Of a stretch of 64,000 nucleotides of DNA, positions 1 to 8,046 are shown in pieces; the stretch's first letter is position 1; each line of letters starts with the position of its first letter. Made by a program: the position numbers and the translations under genes. The notes beneath the pieces were generated by a model that searched no databases, was not told the DNA's origin, and saw nothing but the letters and a program-made list of their open reading frames with translations. Source of the DNA: SpSt-333 sp040751955 (GTDB taxonomy: Bacteria > Bacteroidota > Ignavibacteria > UBA10030 > UBA8401); assembly GCA_040751955.1 (NCBI GenBank), contig JBFMFY010000007.1:25932-89931 (forward strand), read 5' to 3'.

Positions 1-2
1 AG

Positions 3-1124
3 GAATTGATAGAACTCTTTCGCAGGTTGCGCGTTAAAGCGATCCAGCCGTTCGTGTACATCAGCAACAACGATGGTCCGACCGCACATTGGTTTCTTGG
101 CGACATTAAAGACCTGCAACCGAAGCCGGTGTTACAAGCGATCAAGAACGCATTCGCCCCATTCGGCGTCAGCATTGAATTGTGGGACAGGCATTTTGTT
201 GTGAATGAACATCGTGTATTACGAATTTTTGTTTTCAACGACTCGCAGTCGGTACGAAGCGGTACATTATCCTTTGGAATACAATCGTCGGACGGCACGT
301 GGGTTTCAAAAAAAGAAATTCCTGTCATTGTTGATCCTGTGGGTGATAAAGTTGTACCGCAGGAGATCGTATTTCCTGAAACAGGAGGAGAGTATTCCAT
401 TTGTGCAGAGTTGCAAGAAAACTCGTCCGTTCTTGCTATCAGCACAAAGATCGTGCATGTGTTTGAGAAACCTCAACCCCCGAATATGAAGAAAAATATT
501 GTCGTTCTCGATCCGTCAAACGAAATCAACGAGTTTCTTTCCGGAATAAATATCCGGTGTACGGATTTTGGAGATGGATTTACTGCTGCCGGAATTGTTT
601 TGACTCACGGGGATGTTTTCTCGAATCAAGTGTATCAGCGGCAGCAGAGAGCGCTATCCGATTTTGTAAAAAATGGCGGAACAGTTGTGTTGATTGAACC
701 TGAATTCCGGGTTGTTGGCAGCGCCGTGCACACTGTTGTTGATGGCATCGATCTGAAAATTTCACACCGCGCCGACCTTGATAAAGGGGGATATGATTCG
801 TACGTTTTTGCCGAAGATCATACGCATCCGTTGTGGAAGAATATCACAAAAGAACACCTGAAGTTTTTCAACGGTGCGTACGGCGGTGAGATTGTCTCGC
901 AGTATGATGTTGATTTCTCTGTACCCTCAAAACGATTGGCGAGCTGCGGAATGCATCTCAATGTTGTCGCTGCTTCCGAAGTGAGATATGGAAAAGGGAA
1001 GATCATTCTTTTCCGTCTGCAATTGCGCGGAAGATTAAAGCAACAATCGCAATCCGAATCGTTGTATGCTCGCAGAACCGATCCGGTTGCACAGCAGTTG
1101 CTGTGTAACATCATCGAATATTGA
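3..1124 (+). CDS. C-terminal part of a glycoside hydrolase family 2 type protein (5' truncated)
   Basis: The reading frame is open to the left window edge, so only the last ~373 codons are present; the TTG at 6 is not a convincing start. The first ~50 residues (QPFVYISNNDG, HWFLGDIKD, LQPKPVLQAIKNAFAPF) resemble the end of the catalytic barrel and the linker of large beta-galactosidase/beta-mannosidase-like family 2 enzymes. Next comes a beta-sandwich-like stretch (~50-155). A C-terminal Rossmann-like part follows (VVLDPSNEI, GIVLTHGDVF, LSDFVKNGGTVVLIEP), resembling the glutaminase-like domains appended to some glycosidases. It heads a row of carbohydrate genes, which supports a role in glycan breakdown. 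The substrate cannot be told because the catalytic region lies outside the window. Confidence 0.6.
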   Translation, partial: ELIELFRRLRVKAIQPFVYISNNDGPTAHWFLGDIKDLQPKPVLQAIKNAFAPFGVSIELWDRHFVVNEHRVLRIFVFNDSQSVRSGTLSFGIQSSDGTWVSKKEIPVIVDPVGDKVVPQEIVFPETGGEYSICAELQENSSVLAISTKIVHVFEKPQPPNMKKNIVVLDPSNEINEFLSGINIRCTDFGDGFTAAGIVLTHGDVFSNQVYQRQQRALSDFVKNGGTVVLIEPEFRVVGSAVHTVVDGIDLKISHRADLDKGGYDSYVFAEDHTHPLWKNITKEHLKFFNGAYGGEIVSQYDVDFSVPSKRLASCGMHLNVVAASEVRYGKGKIILFRLQLRGRLKQQSQSESLYARRTDPVAQQLLCNIIEY

Positions 1125-1138
1125 ACATAAGGAATACC

Positions 1139-1870
1139 ATGAAGACCATTGTCGCAGTCATCCTCGTTATTTCTTTTTTTCTGCTTACCGGCTGTTCAGC
1201 ATCGAAAGAGTGGACACTTGCAACCGGTCAGCATCCGCACAGTTTTGAAAAGGAAGTCGTAAAAAAAGCGTCGTTGAATTTTCTCCTGTATCTTCCGAAA
1301 AATTACGGAGAACCGGGCAAAACGTATCCGTTGCTGATGTTTCTTCACGGTTCCGGTGAAAGAGGAAACGACCTCAACAAATTGAAAGTGCACAGCATTC
1401 CGAACATCGTTGATGGGAAAGACGATTTTCCATTCATCGTGGTTTCGCCGCAATGTCCCGAAAGTAAACGATGGGATGCGGAAGAATTAAATCTTTTACT
1501 CGACGATATCATTGCGCGATTGCCGATCGACACGACGCGTGTGTATCTTACCGGCTTAAGCATGGGTGGATACGGCACGTGGAAATTTGCTGCAGCGTAT
1601 CCCGAACGATTTGCTGCAATTGCACCGGTCTGCGGCGGCGGCACGCTTGAAGACACGTGGCGCTTGCGCGACATGCCTGTATGGGCATTTCACGGAGCAA
1701 AAGATGATCTCGTTCTGCCGATTGAGAGCGAACGAATGATCGAGTCATTGAAACGGATGGGAAACACGAAAGTGAAATATACAGTATATCCCGAAGCCAA
1801 TCATAATTCGTGGGATGCAACCTACGCAAATCCCGAACTGTATGAATGGTTCCTTCAACACAAAAAATAA
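1139..1870 (+). CDS. Lipoprotein alpha/beta-hydrolase, probable esterase or peptidase-like carboxylesterase
   Basis: I place the start at ATG 1139, with AAGGAA just upstream, rather than TTG 1121 (same frame), which overlaps the previous stop. The N-terminus is a lipoprotein signal with lipobox LLTGC and lipidated Cys19. The mature part is an alpha/beta hydrolase: oxyanion region FLHGSGERG, nucleophile elbow GLSMGGYGTW (Ser141), acid region KDDLVLP (Asp189/190) and catalytic His in EANHNSWD (His222). The motif set matches secreted polyhydroxybutyrate-depolymerase/feruloyl-esterase-like hydrolases often found in glycan-use loci. It sits 15 bp after a family 2 glycosidase and 10 bp before a family 3 beta-glucosidase, so removal of ester groups from a plant-type polysaccharide is a reasonable inference. 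The substrate is unknown. Confidence 0.8.
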   Translation: MKTIVAVILVISFFLLTGCSASKEWTLATGQHPHSFEKEVVKKASLNFLLYLPKNYGEPGKTYPLLMFLHGSGERGNDLNKLKVHSIPNIVDGKDDFPFIVVSPQCPESKRWDAEELNLLLDDIIARLPIDTTRVYLTGLSMGGYGTWKFAAAYPERFAAIAPVCGGGTLEDTWRLRDMPVWAFHGAKDDLVLPIESERMIESLKRMGNTKVKYTVYPEANHNSWDATYANPELYEWFLQHKK

Positions 1871-1880
1871 ATTGGACGCT

Positions 1881-4124
1881 ATGAGAAATACAATACTGAA
1901 AATCTTTTGTGCTGCACTTGTTGTCTGTGGTGCACTGTTGGCGCAGTCCCCGGTGCAACTTCTTTCGCCGCCGACGGAAGCGAAGATCGATTCTATCATC
2001 AAACTGATGACGACAGAAGAGAAGCTGGGGCAATTGAACCAGATCGGCGGAACATGGTATGACACAAAAACAGAACGGCTGAACGAAGAGCAGACCGAGC
2101 TCTTAAAAGCCGGGAGTATTGGATCGTTTCTCGGCATCAATGGCGCGGCTGAAACGGGAAGGATACAACGAATTGCGATGGAAGAAACACGCATGAAGAT
2201 TCCCGTGCTGTTCGGTGCGGACATCATTCATGGTTTCCGTACAATCACGCCGATACCTCTGGCTGAGGCAAGTTCGTGGAACCCGGAACTGGTTGAACGC
2301 TCTGCACGCATTGCTGCAATTGAAGGTGCATCTGCCGGTGTGCATTGGACGTACGCACCAATGGTGGACATTGCACGCGATCCGCGCTGGGGAAGAATTG
2401 CCGAAGGGTCCGGTGAAGATCCATATCTCGGCTCGGTAATGGCAGCGGCACGAGTGAAAGGATTTCAAGGAAAGAATCTTTTGGAATTCGGTTCTCTGCT
2501 TGCGTGTGCAAAACATTTTGCAGCATACGGCGGTGCAGAAGCAGGGCGGGATTACAATACGGTCGATATGTCCGAACGAACATTGCGCGAAGTCTATCTT
2601 CCTCCGTACAAAGCAGCAATTGATGCAGGTGCATGGACACTCATGAGTGCGTTCAATGAAATCGGCGGCGTGCCGAGTTCCGGAAGTCACTGGCTGATGA
2701 CAGATCTGCTGAGAAAAGAATGGGGATTCAAAGGATTGGTTGTGAGTGACTACACAGCGATCATGGAATTGCTGAATCATCGTATTGCCAAAGATAGCAC
2801 CGAAGCGGGGATTGTCGGGCTCTCCGCGGGAGTTGACATTGACATGGTGAGCAGAATTTATATCTATAAACTTGCCGAAGCTGTCCGCACTGGAAAATTA
2901 TCCGAAGAAATTGTCAACGAAGCGGTACGAAGAGTGCTGCGGGTGAAATTTGCATACGGTTTGTTTGACAATCCGTACCGCAATGCGAATCCGGAGAAAG
3001 AAAAAGAGCTGCTGTTGCATAAGGATCATCGCGCTGTTGCGCGGGAGATGGCGCGGCAATCCATCGTGCTGTTGAAGAATGAACGCACGCTTCTTCCACT
3101 TGATAAAGCCACAAAAAAAATTGCACTCATCGGTCCATTGGCTGGAAACGAACATCGCCGCGATCTTGCCGGTGCATGGGCATGGGTTCAAAATCCTGAC
3201 GATGTTGTTTCGGTTATCGAAGGTATTAAATCTAAAATTTCTCAAACGGCAAAAATATTGTATGATAAAGGATGCGAGATCGAATCCGATTCCGGTGCAC
3301 GTATTTCACAGGCGGTAAAACTGGCGAAACAATCGGATGTCGTGATCGCGGTGTTGGGAGAGTCGCAGCATGTGAGTGGCGAGGCGGCGAGCAAAACGAA
3401 TCTTGATCTTCCGTCCATGCAAAAAGAATTGCTCAAAGCATTGCACAAAACGGGCAAACCGATCGTTCTTGTGGTGATGAACGGCCGTCCCCTCACGCTG
3501 CAATGGGAAGCAGACAACATCCCTGCAATTGTTGAAGCGTGGCATCTCGGTGTTGAAACAGGCAACGCACTTGCCGACGTACTGTTTGGCGATTACAATC
3601 CGAGCGGCAAATTGCCGGTCACGTTTCCCCGAAGCGTCGGACAAATTCCGATCTACTATAACCACAAAAACACCGGACGCCCGATGACAGCGAGTGACAA
3701 ATACACATCCCGATATCTCGATTCGCCGAACTCGCCGTTGTATCCATTCGGGTACGGACTTTCGTACACAACATTTGCGTACAGCAATCTGAAAGTTTCT
3801 TCTTCATCTATTAAAAAAAATCAAACCATCACTGTTTCCGTTGATGTGGAGAATACGGGAATACGGAGCGGCGATGAAGTCGTTCAATTATATATCCGTG
3901 ATGATGTTGCAACAGTAACACGCCCGGTGAAAGAATTGAAAGGGTTCAAAAAAATCCCGTTGAATCCGGGTGAAAAGAAAACCGTCGAGTTTACGTTGAC
4001 GCCGGACGATCTTTCGTTTTATAATCTTGAAATGAAAAAGGTTGTAGAGGCAGGTACATTTACTCTCTTCGCAGGCGGAAATTCTGAAGACTGCATCGAA
4101 ACGAAGTTCGAGGTAACAGAATAA
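1881..4124 (+). CDS. bglX: Glycoside hydrolase family 3 beta-glucosidase (BglX-like), secreted
   Basis: The start is ATG 1881, which gives a clear signal peptide (MRNTILKIFCAALVVCGALL, cut near LAQ); an in-frame ATG at 1815 would overlap the esterase gene and hide it. The 747-residue product has the usual family 3 order. An N-terminal TIM barrel includes KLGQLNQIGG, RDPRWGRIAEGSGEDPYL and KHFAAYGGAEAGRDYN, with nucleophile Asp290 in GLVVSDYTA. The alpha/beta sandwich starts with SIVLLKNERTLLPL and carries the GESQHVSGEA region, where the acid/base lies in relatives. The C-terminal fibronectin-like domain starts near YPFGYGLSYTTF and includes GDEVVQLYIRD. The family removes terminal beta-linked glucose or xylose from oligosaccharides, here probably in the periplasm, feeding the ABC importer encoded next. 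Confidence 0.93.
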   Translation: MRNTILKIFCAALVVCGALLAQSPVQLLSPPTEAKIDSIIKLMTTEEKLGQLNQIGGTWYDTKTERLNEEQTELLKAGSIGSFLGINGAAETGRIQRIAMEETRMKIPVLFGADIIHGFRTITPIPLAEASSWNPELVERSARIAAIEGASAGVHWTYAPMVDIARDPRWGRIAEGSGEDPYLGSVMAAARVKGFQGKNLLEFGSLLACAKHFAAYGGAEAGRDYNTVDMSERTLREVYLPPYKAAIDAGAWTLMSAFNEIGGVPSSGSHWLMTDLLRKEWGFKGLVVSDYTAIMELLNHRIAKDSTEAGIVGLSAGVDIDMVSRIYIYKLAEAVRTGKLSEEIVNEAVRRVLRVKFAYGLFDNPYRNANPEKEKELLLHKDHRAVAREMARQSIVLLKNERTLLPLDKATKKIALIGPLAGNEHRRDLAGAWAWVQNPDDVVSVIEGIKSKISQTAKILYDKGCEIESDSGARISQAVKLAKQSDVVIAVLGESQHVSGEAASKTNLDLPSMQKELLKALHKTGKPIVLVVMNGRPLTLQWEADNIPAIVEAWHLGVETGNALADVLFGDYNPSGKLPVTFPRSVGQIPIYYNHKNTGRPMTASDKYTSRYLDSPNSPLYPFGYGLSYTTFAYSNLKVSSSSIKKNQTITVSVDVENTGIRSGDEVVQLYIRDDVATVTRPVKELKGFKKIPLNPGEKKTVEFTLTPDDLSFYNLEMKKVVEAGTFTLFAGGNSEDCIETKFEVTE

Positions 4125-4163
4125 TGTTTTAACACACAGGCACGATGTATCTAATTTTTTTCG

Positions 4164-5471
4164 TTGAAAAATAAAACTCTATATATAGCGCTTGCTCTCT
4201 TGTCCATAGTTACTCTTCGCTGCAACAGATCAACAGATGCCGTCACCGTCATCAAATTCTGGGGATTAGGAAACGAAGGTGAGATGGTTGTGCCGCTCAT
4301 CAAAGAATTTGAGCGCCGGAATCCGACCATCAAAGTGGAGATGCAGCAGATACCGTGGACTGCCGCGCATGAAAAATTGCTCACTGCGTACGCCGGAGAA
4401 TCGACGCCGGATGTCGGTCAACTGGGAAATACCTGGCTGCCCGAATTCTCCGTCCTCAACTCGCTTGAGCCGCTTCATCCCTTTGCAAAAAATTCGGCAT
4501 TTGTCGATCTCAACGATATTTTTCCAGGTGTGTTGAAAACGAATATTATTGATTCGGTTTTGTGCGGGATTCCATGGTATGTTGATACGCGCGTGGTGTA
4601 CTATCGTAAGGATGTGTTGAAACAGGCAGGCTTTGATGAGTTTCCTAAAACGTGGGATGAGGTGTTGAAAGCATCCGAAATCATTCAACGTCAGGCAAAA
4701 GCGAAGAATAAAATCTGCTACCCATTCTTCCTTCCGACCAATGAATGGGTCCCCGCGATCGCGCTCGGGATGCAATCCGGCGGAAATTTCCTGAAGAACA
4801 AGAACTCGCAGGGAAATTTCAGCGGAGAACAATTCAGCAAAGCGTTCACATTGTTGAATGAATTTTACCGCAGGCAGTACTCGCCGTCGGGAATGCAGTT
4901 GATCACCAACCTGTACAATTCGATCTCCGACGGATTGATCACTATGTACATCACCGGTCCGTGGAATATCGGGGAATTTACCAGGCGCATTCCCGCGCAT
5001 CTGCAGGATGAATGGATGACCGCGCCGTTGCCGTCGATGGATTCGCAATTGCCCGGCACGTCGCTTCCGCTCGGCACCAGTCTCGTGATCTTCAAAAATA
5101 GCAAACATAAAGATGCTGCATGGAAGCTGATAGAATTTCTTTCCTCCGTTGAACAAACGGTTGAGTTCTACAAAATTACCGGCAATCTGCCGCCGCGGCA
5201 GTCGGCGTGGAATGATTCATCGTTGTCAAACAATAAATACATCAAGGCGTTCTACCGGCAGTTGCAGCGCGTCGATCCGCTGCCGCAGATTCCCGAATGG
5301 GAACAGATTGTGATTCGGTTGCAAACGTATGTTGAATACATTGCGACAGGCACGATGACAGTTGAACAAGCGCTGAAACAATTTGACGGTGAAGTAGATG
5401 TGATGTTGGAGAAACGAAGGTGGTTGGTGGAAAAATCCTCCCCCTTACCCCCTCAGGGAGGGGGAAAATAG
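4164..5471 (+). CDS. Sugar ABC transporter substrate-binding protein
   Basis: Extracytoplasmic binding protein of the carbohydrate-uptake type 1 family (like MalE/UgpB). It starts at TTG 4164, with a hydrophobic signal (LYIALALLSIVTL) followed by Cys20, so it may be a lipoprotein with a poor lipobox (TLRC). The family signature is visible: VIKFWGLGNEGEMVVPLIKE, FERRNPTIKVEMQ, PWYVDTRVVYYRKDVLKQAG, FPKTWDEVLKAS, MYITGPWNIGEF and AAWKLIEFLSS. The last ~11 residues (SSPLPPQGGGK) are encoded by a C-rich repeat at 5436-5471 and look like an accidental extension; the DUF559 protein ends almost the same way. It pairs with the two permeases at 5995 and 7008. No ATPase gene is present, as is common when a shared MsmX-type ATPase is encoded elsewhere. 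Confidence 0.9.
   Translation: MKNKTLYIALALLSIVTLRCNRSTDAVTVIKFWGLGNEGEMVVPLIKEFERRNPTIKVEMQQIPWTAAHEKLLTAYAGESTPDVGQLGNTWLPEFSVLNSLEPLHPFAKNSAFVDLNDIFPGVLKTNIIDSVLCGIPWYVDTRVVYYRKDVLKQAGFDEFPKTWDEVLKASEIIQRQAKAKNKICYPFFLPTNEWVPAIALGMQSGGNFLKNKNSQGNFSGEQFSKAFTLLNEFYRRQYSPSGMQLITNLYNSISDGLITMYITGPWNIGEFTRRIPAHLQDEWMTAPLPSMDSQLPGTSLPLGTSLVIFKNSKHKDAAWKLIEFLSSVEQTVEFYKITGNLPPRQSAWNDSSLSNNKYIKAFYRQLQRVDPLPQIPEWEQIVIRLQTYVEYIATGTMTVEQALKQFDGEVDVMLEKRRWLVEKSSPLPPQGGGK
5436..5471 (+). repeat. C-rich repeat, copy 1, forming the 3' end of the binding-protein gene
   Basis: The sequence reads TCCTCCCCCTTACCCCCTCA followed by GGGAGGGGGAAAATAG, so the stop codon of the binding-protein gene lies inside the repeat. 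It matches the copy at 5961-5990 in the same orientation (CCTCCCCCGTACCCCCTCAA...) and the inverted copy at 5519-5554. Confidence 0.75.
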
Positions 5472-5518
5472 TGGGAGGTTTTGCGGTGTGTAATGTTTTA
5501 GAAAAATGTTAAGTCTCA

Positions 5519-5554
5519 TTTTTCCCCTCGTAGAGGGGGATTAAGGGGGAGGAG
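5519..5554 (-). repeat. C-rich repeat, inverted copy 2, immediately before the DUF559 gene
   Basis: On the + strand it reads as TTTTTCCCCTCG, TAGAGGGGGATTAAG, GGGGAGGAG. Its reverse complement matches copies 1 and 3. The G-rich end (GGGGGAGGAG) lies 2 bp before the GTG start of the DUF559 gene and can act as its ribosome binding site, so the repeat may help express its cargo. Together with the copy at 5961-5990 it forms an inverted pair that exactly brackets the gene. Confidence 0.7.
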
Positions 5555-5556
5555 TT

Positions 5557-5994
5557 GTGAATCAGGAAAAAGCCGGGAAAGACAACCACTACGGATATAA
5601 CAGCAGACTACAACCATTTGCGCGGGCGAACAGAAATGGGATGACGAAAGCCGAAGCATGTCTGTGGAAATATGTTCTGCGTGCGGGAATGATGAAAGGG
5701 TACGGTTTTCGGCGCCAGCGTCCGGTGCTGAACTATATAGCAGATTTTATGTGCAAGGAATTGATGTTGATAATTGAAGTCGACGGCTTCACGCATCAAT
5801 TTGAAGAGACGATCAAGAAAGACAAGATCAGGCAACAGCGATTGGAAGAGGCAGGGTTTATTGTGTTGAGATTTACTGATGATAACGTGCTACATAGTAT
5901 TGAAAACGTTCGTCAACAAATTTTGTTTACTGTTGAGACGATCGAAAAGCGAAGGGGAATTTCCTCCCCCGTACCCCCTCAAGGAGAGGGATAG
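5557..5994 (+). CDS. DUF559 family protein, small PD-(D/E)XK-type endonuclease-like
   Basis: 145 residues from GTG 5557. The DUF559 (Vsr/very-short-patch-repair-like) pattern is clear: LQPFARANRNGMTKAEACLW, GYGFRRQRPVLNYIADFMC, IIEVDGFTHQF, then KDKIRQQRLEEAGFIVLRFT and DDNVL. The family is predicted to have a restriction-endonuclease fold, with acidic residues in the D-F and E-V-D strands; its function is not established. It interrupts the sugar ABC operon and is bracketed by inverted C-rich repeats (5519-5554 and 5961-5990). Its last residues (SSPVPPQGEG) are repeat-encoded and resemble the end of the upstream binding protein. I infer that it arrived as a repeat-bounded insertion rather than being part of sugar transport. 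Confidence 0.85.
   Translation: MNQEKAGKDNHYGYNSRLQPFARANRNGMTKAEACLWKYVLRAGMMKGYGFRRQRPVLNYIADFMCKELMLIIEVDGFTHQFEETIKKDKIRQQRLEEAGFIVLRFTDDNVLHSIENVRQQILFTVETIEKRRGISSPVPPQGEG
5961..5990 (+). repeat. C-rich repeat, copy 3, at the 3' end of the DUF559 gene
   Basis: The core is TTCCTCCCCCGTACCCCCTC then AAGGAGAGGG, the same orientation as copy 1. It encodes the SSPVPPQGEG tail of the DUF559 protein, and its AAGGAGAGGG end serves as ribosome binding site for the permease starting at 5995. Confidence 0.75.
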
Positions 5995-6906
5995 TTGTTA
6001 GATCAATTTAAGTTTGTACCCATGTTCAACAACACCCGCACCGCCGCCGCATGGATCTTTCTCTCTCCCGCCATGGGAGTGATCGGAATATTTTTTGTTT
6101 TGCCCGTGCTCGCGGCATTCGTGCTCAGTTTTACCGACTTTGATATATACGCACTTGGCAATTGGGATTATATTCGCTTTGTCGGATTTCAGAATTATGT
6201 CAGAATCATCGAAACGCCGCTCTTCTGGAAGGCACTGAAAAATACATTCTACTTTGTTCTGGTCGGCGGACCGTTATCTGTTGCTGTTTCCCTCGGAACT
6301 GCGCTAATGTTGAATTCGAAACTCGCAAAGTTCAGGTCGCTGTACCGCACAATCTATTTTCTGCCTGTCGTTTCTAGTCTCATTGCAGTAGCGATCATCT
6401 GGCGTTACCTCTATCATCCTGCGCATGGCATTCTCAATTACCTTCTGTCGCAATTCGGCATTGCGCCGATCGATTGGCTTGGCGATCCCGACATTGCAAT
6501 GCCGGCAATCATTCTTATGGCGGTGTGGAAGAACTTCGGATACAACATGCTCATCTTCATTGCCGGTCTTCAAAATATTCCCGACGATCTGTATGAAGCG
6601 GCGCATCTGGACGGCGCAAGTTGGTGGCAGCAGTTCAAAGAGATCACGATACCAATGTTGAAGCCGACCACCGTCTTTGTCGTGATGATCACGATCATCG
6701 GTTACTTTCAATTATTCGCCGAACCGTACGTGATGACGCAGGGGGGACCGTTGAATTCTACGACGAGCATTGTGTTGTTGATGTATGAGCAAGGATTTCG
6801 CTGGTGGAGCATGGGGTATGCTGCTGCGATTGCATTTGTTCTGTTTGCCATAATTTTAGTCTTTACGGTTGTTCAAATGTTTCTGCAACGAAGCGTGCGA
6901 CAGTAA
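5995..6906 (+). CDS. Sugar ABC transporter permease (MalF/UgpA type)
   Basis: Inner-membrane subunit of the sugar importer, 303 residues from TTG 5995 (repeat-derived AAGGAGAGGG just upstream); ATG 6022 is an alternative that removes nine residues. Six hydrophobic segments are visible, beginning AAWIFLSPAMGVIGIFFVLP. The cytoplasmic EAA loop, which docks the ATPase, reads YEAAHLDGASWWQQFKEITI followed by PML. The motifs MTQGGPLNSTTS and LLMYEQGFRWW are typical of the MalF/UgpA/LacF branch. It works with the binding protein at 4164 and the MalG-type permease at 7008. The 101-bp gap to that gene holds a long inverted repeat. Confidence 0.92.
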   Translation: MLDQFKFVPMFNNTRTAAAWIFLSPAMGVIGIFFVLPVLAAFVLSFTDFDIYALGNWDYIRFVGFQNYVRIIETPLFWKALKNTFYFVLVGGPLSVAVSLGTALMLNSKLAKFRSLYRTIYFLPVVSSLIAVAIIWRYLYHPAHGILNYLLSQFGIAPIDWLGDPDIAMPAIILMAVWKNFGYNMLIFIAGLQNIPDDLYEAAHLDGASWWQQFKEITIPMLKPTTVFVVMITIIGYFQLFAEPYVMTQGGPLNSTTSIVLLMYEQGFRWWSMGYAAAIAFVLFAIILVFTVVQMFLQRSVRQ

Positions 6907-6911
6907 CAATT

Positions 6912-6993
6912 AAGTCATCCGATGAGTGTATTAAATTCTTATGATAAGTCTGGGAAATCGTGCGCATCAAAGTAGTGATTCATCGGATGACTT
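6912..6993. promoter_or_regulatory. Long inverted repeat between the two permease genes, with two operator-like arms
   Basis: A perfect 14-bp inverted repeat, AAGTCATCCGATGA at 6912-6925 and TCATCGGATGACTT at 6980-6993, encloses 54 bp. Each arm also contains an 11-bp odd palindrome on its own (TCATC-C/G-GATGA), so each could bind a dimeric regulator. The arrangement could be a two-site operator for an internal promoter of the second permease, an mRNA stem-loop that adjusts relative expression, or a tiny inverted-repeat element. No T-run follows, so it is not a standard terminator. Confidence 0.6.
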
Positions 6994-7007
6994 CTTTCTA
7001 AAAACAA

Positions 7008-7829
7008 ATGAGTAAAAGAGCAACACAAATACTTCTCAACATCGGATTGCTGCTAATCGGGTTGACGACGCTTGCACCCGTTCTCTGGATGGTGTCGGCA
7101 TCATTGATGGCGTCCGGAGAAGCGGGAACATTTCCGCCGCCGATGCTGCCCAAACAGCCGACGATCGAACATTATCTCGCATTGACCGAACGGCTGAATA
7201 TGGGGAGATACTTCCTCAACAGTTTCATCATCGCAAGTGCAGCAACGCTCATTTCCACACTCTTGAATTCAATGGCGGGATTTGCTTTCGCTAAGTATCA
7301 TTTCAAAGGAAGGGATAAATTATTCAACATGCTGCTTGGTGGTTTGGTCGTACCGGCGCAGGTAACAATGCTGCCACTCTTTCTGATGTTGAAAACGATG
7401 GGATTCGTCAACACGTATGTGGGGGCGATTATTCCCGGCATGGCGAGCATCTTCGGAATATTTTTAATACGACAATTTGTAATTGCAATTCCTGACAGTT
7501 TAATCGAAGCGGCGCGTATCGACGGCGGAAGCGAATTCAGAATTTACCGTACCGTTATTCTTCCGCTCTGTCGTCCTATTCTGTTTACACTCGCACTCTT
7601 TACATTCATGGGAACGTGGAATGACTTCATGTGGCCGCTGATCATCATGACCGATCAATCCAATTACACGCTGCAGGTGGGACTTGCAAGTCTTATGGGT
7701 GAACACACGCTCGATCTCGAACTGATGATGGCGGGCTCGGTCATTACCATCATTCCCGTCCTTGCCTTGTTCCTTCTCTTCCAGCGCCACTATGTTCGCG
7801 GCATTATGGTGGGCGGGGTGAAAGAGTGA
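7008..7829 (+). CDS. Sugar ABC transporter permease (MalG type)
   Basis: Second membrane subunit of the importer, 273 residues from ATG 7008. It shows the MalG/UgpE pattern: an N-terminal membrane span (LLLIGLTTLAPVLWMVSASL), SGEAGTFPPP, then YFLNSFIIASAATLISTLLN and FAFAKYHFKGRDK. The EAA loop reads IEAARIDGGSEFRIYRTVIL, followed by PLCRP, and then FMGTWNDFMWPLII. It forms a heterodimer with the MalF-type subunit encoded upstream. The C-terminus (YVRGIMVGGVKE) is typical, so the gene is complete. Confidence 0.93.
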   Translation: MSKRATQILLNIGLLLIGLTTLAPVLWMVSASLMASGEAGTFPPPMLPKQPTIEHYLALTERLNMGRYFLNSFIIASAATLISTLLNSMAGFAFAKYHFKGRDKLFNMLLGGLVVPAQVTMLPLFLMLKTMGFVNTYVGAIIPGMASIFGIFLIRQFVIAIPDSLIEAARIDGGSEFRIYRTVILPLCRPILFTLALFTFMGTWNDFMWPLIIMTDQSNYTLQVGLASLMGEHTLDLELMMAGSVITIIPVLALFLLFQRHYVRGIMVGGVKE

Positions 7830-8046
7830 CATTCATTGTTTGCAACTCAAGTCCTCTCTGTGTGTTGGGAATGTGTGAAAGGGAGAGGGGATTGAGGGAT
7901 GTGTAAAAAATTAAAAGAACAATAAAGACTGTTAACTGTATTGTAGTATTTCAAATTTGAAGGAATAACACACCCCTTGCGCCTCTCACCAACACTACAA
8001 GCCAATGCTGGAGAGGGGAATTTGAATCTTAAAAGAGATTGTTAGT
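7830..8046. other. Intergenic region with a solo G-rich repeat and a small palindrome
   Basis: No gene seen. The stretch 7877-7901 (GAAAGGGAGAGGGGATTGAG...) resembles the inverted C-rich repeat that precedes the DUF559 gene, so it is probably a solo copy without cargo. A perfect 12-bp palindrome TTCAAATTTGAA lies at 7950-7961 and could be an operator for the next gene. A second C/G-rich pair (CACCCCTTGCGCCTCTCACC and GGAGAGGGG) follows at about 7970-8020. Confidence 0.45.

Noticed and set aside
4266..5156. 296-codon frame on the - strand opposite the sugar-binding protein
   Set aside because: The + strand has the full binding-protein pattern; the minus frame has none.
6912..6993. Transcription terminator between the permease genes
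   Set aside because: The loop of 54 bases is too long, no T-run follows, and termination here would cut off the second permease.
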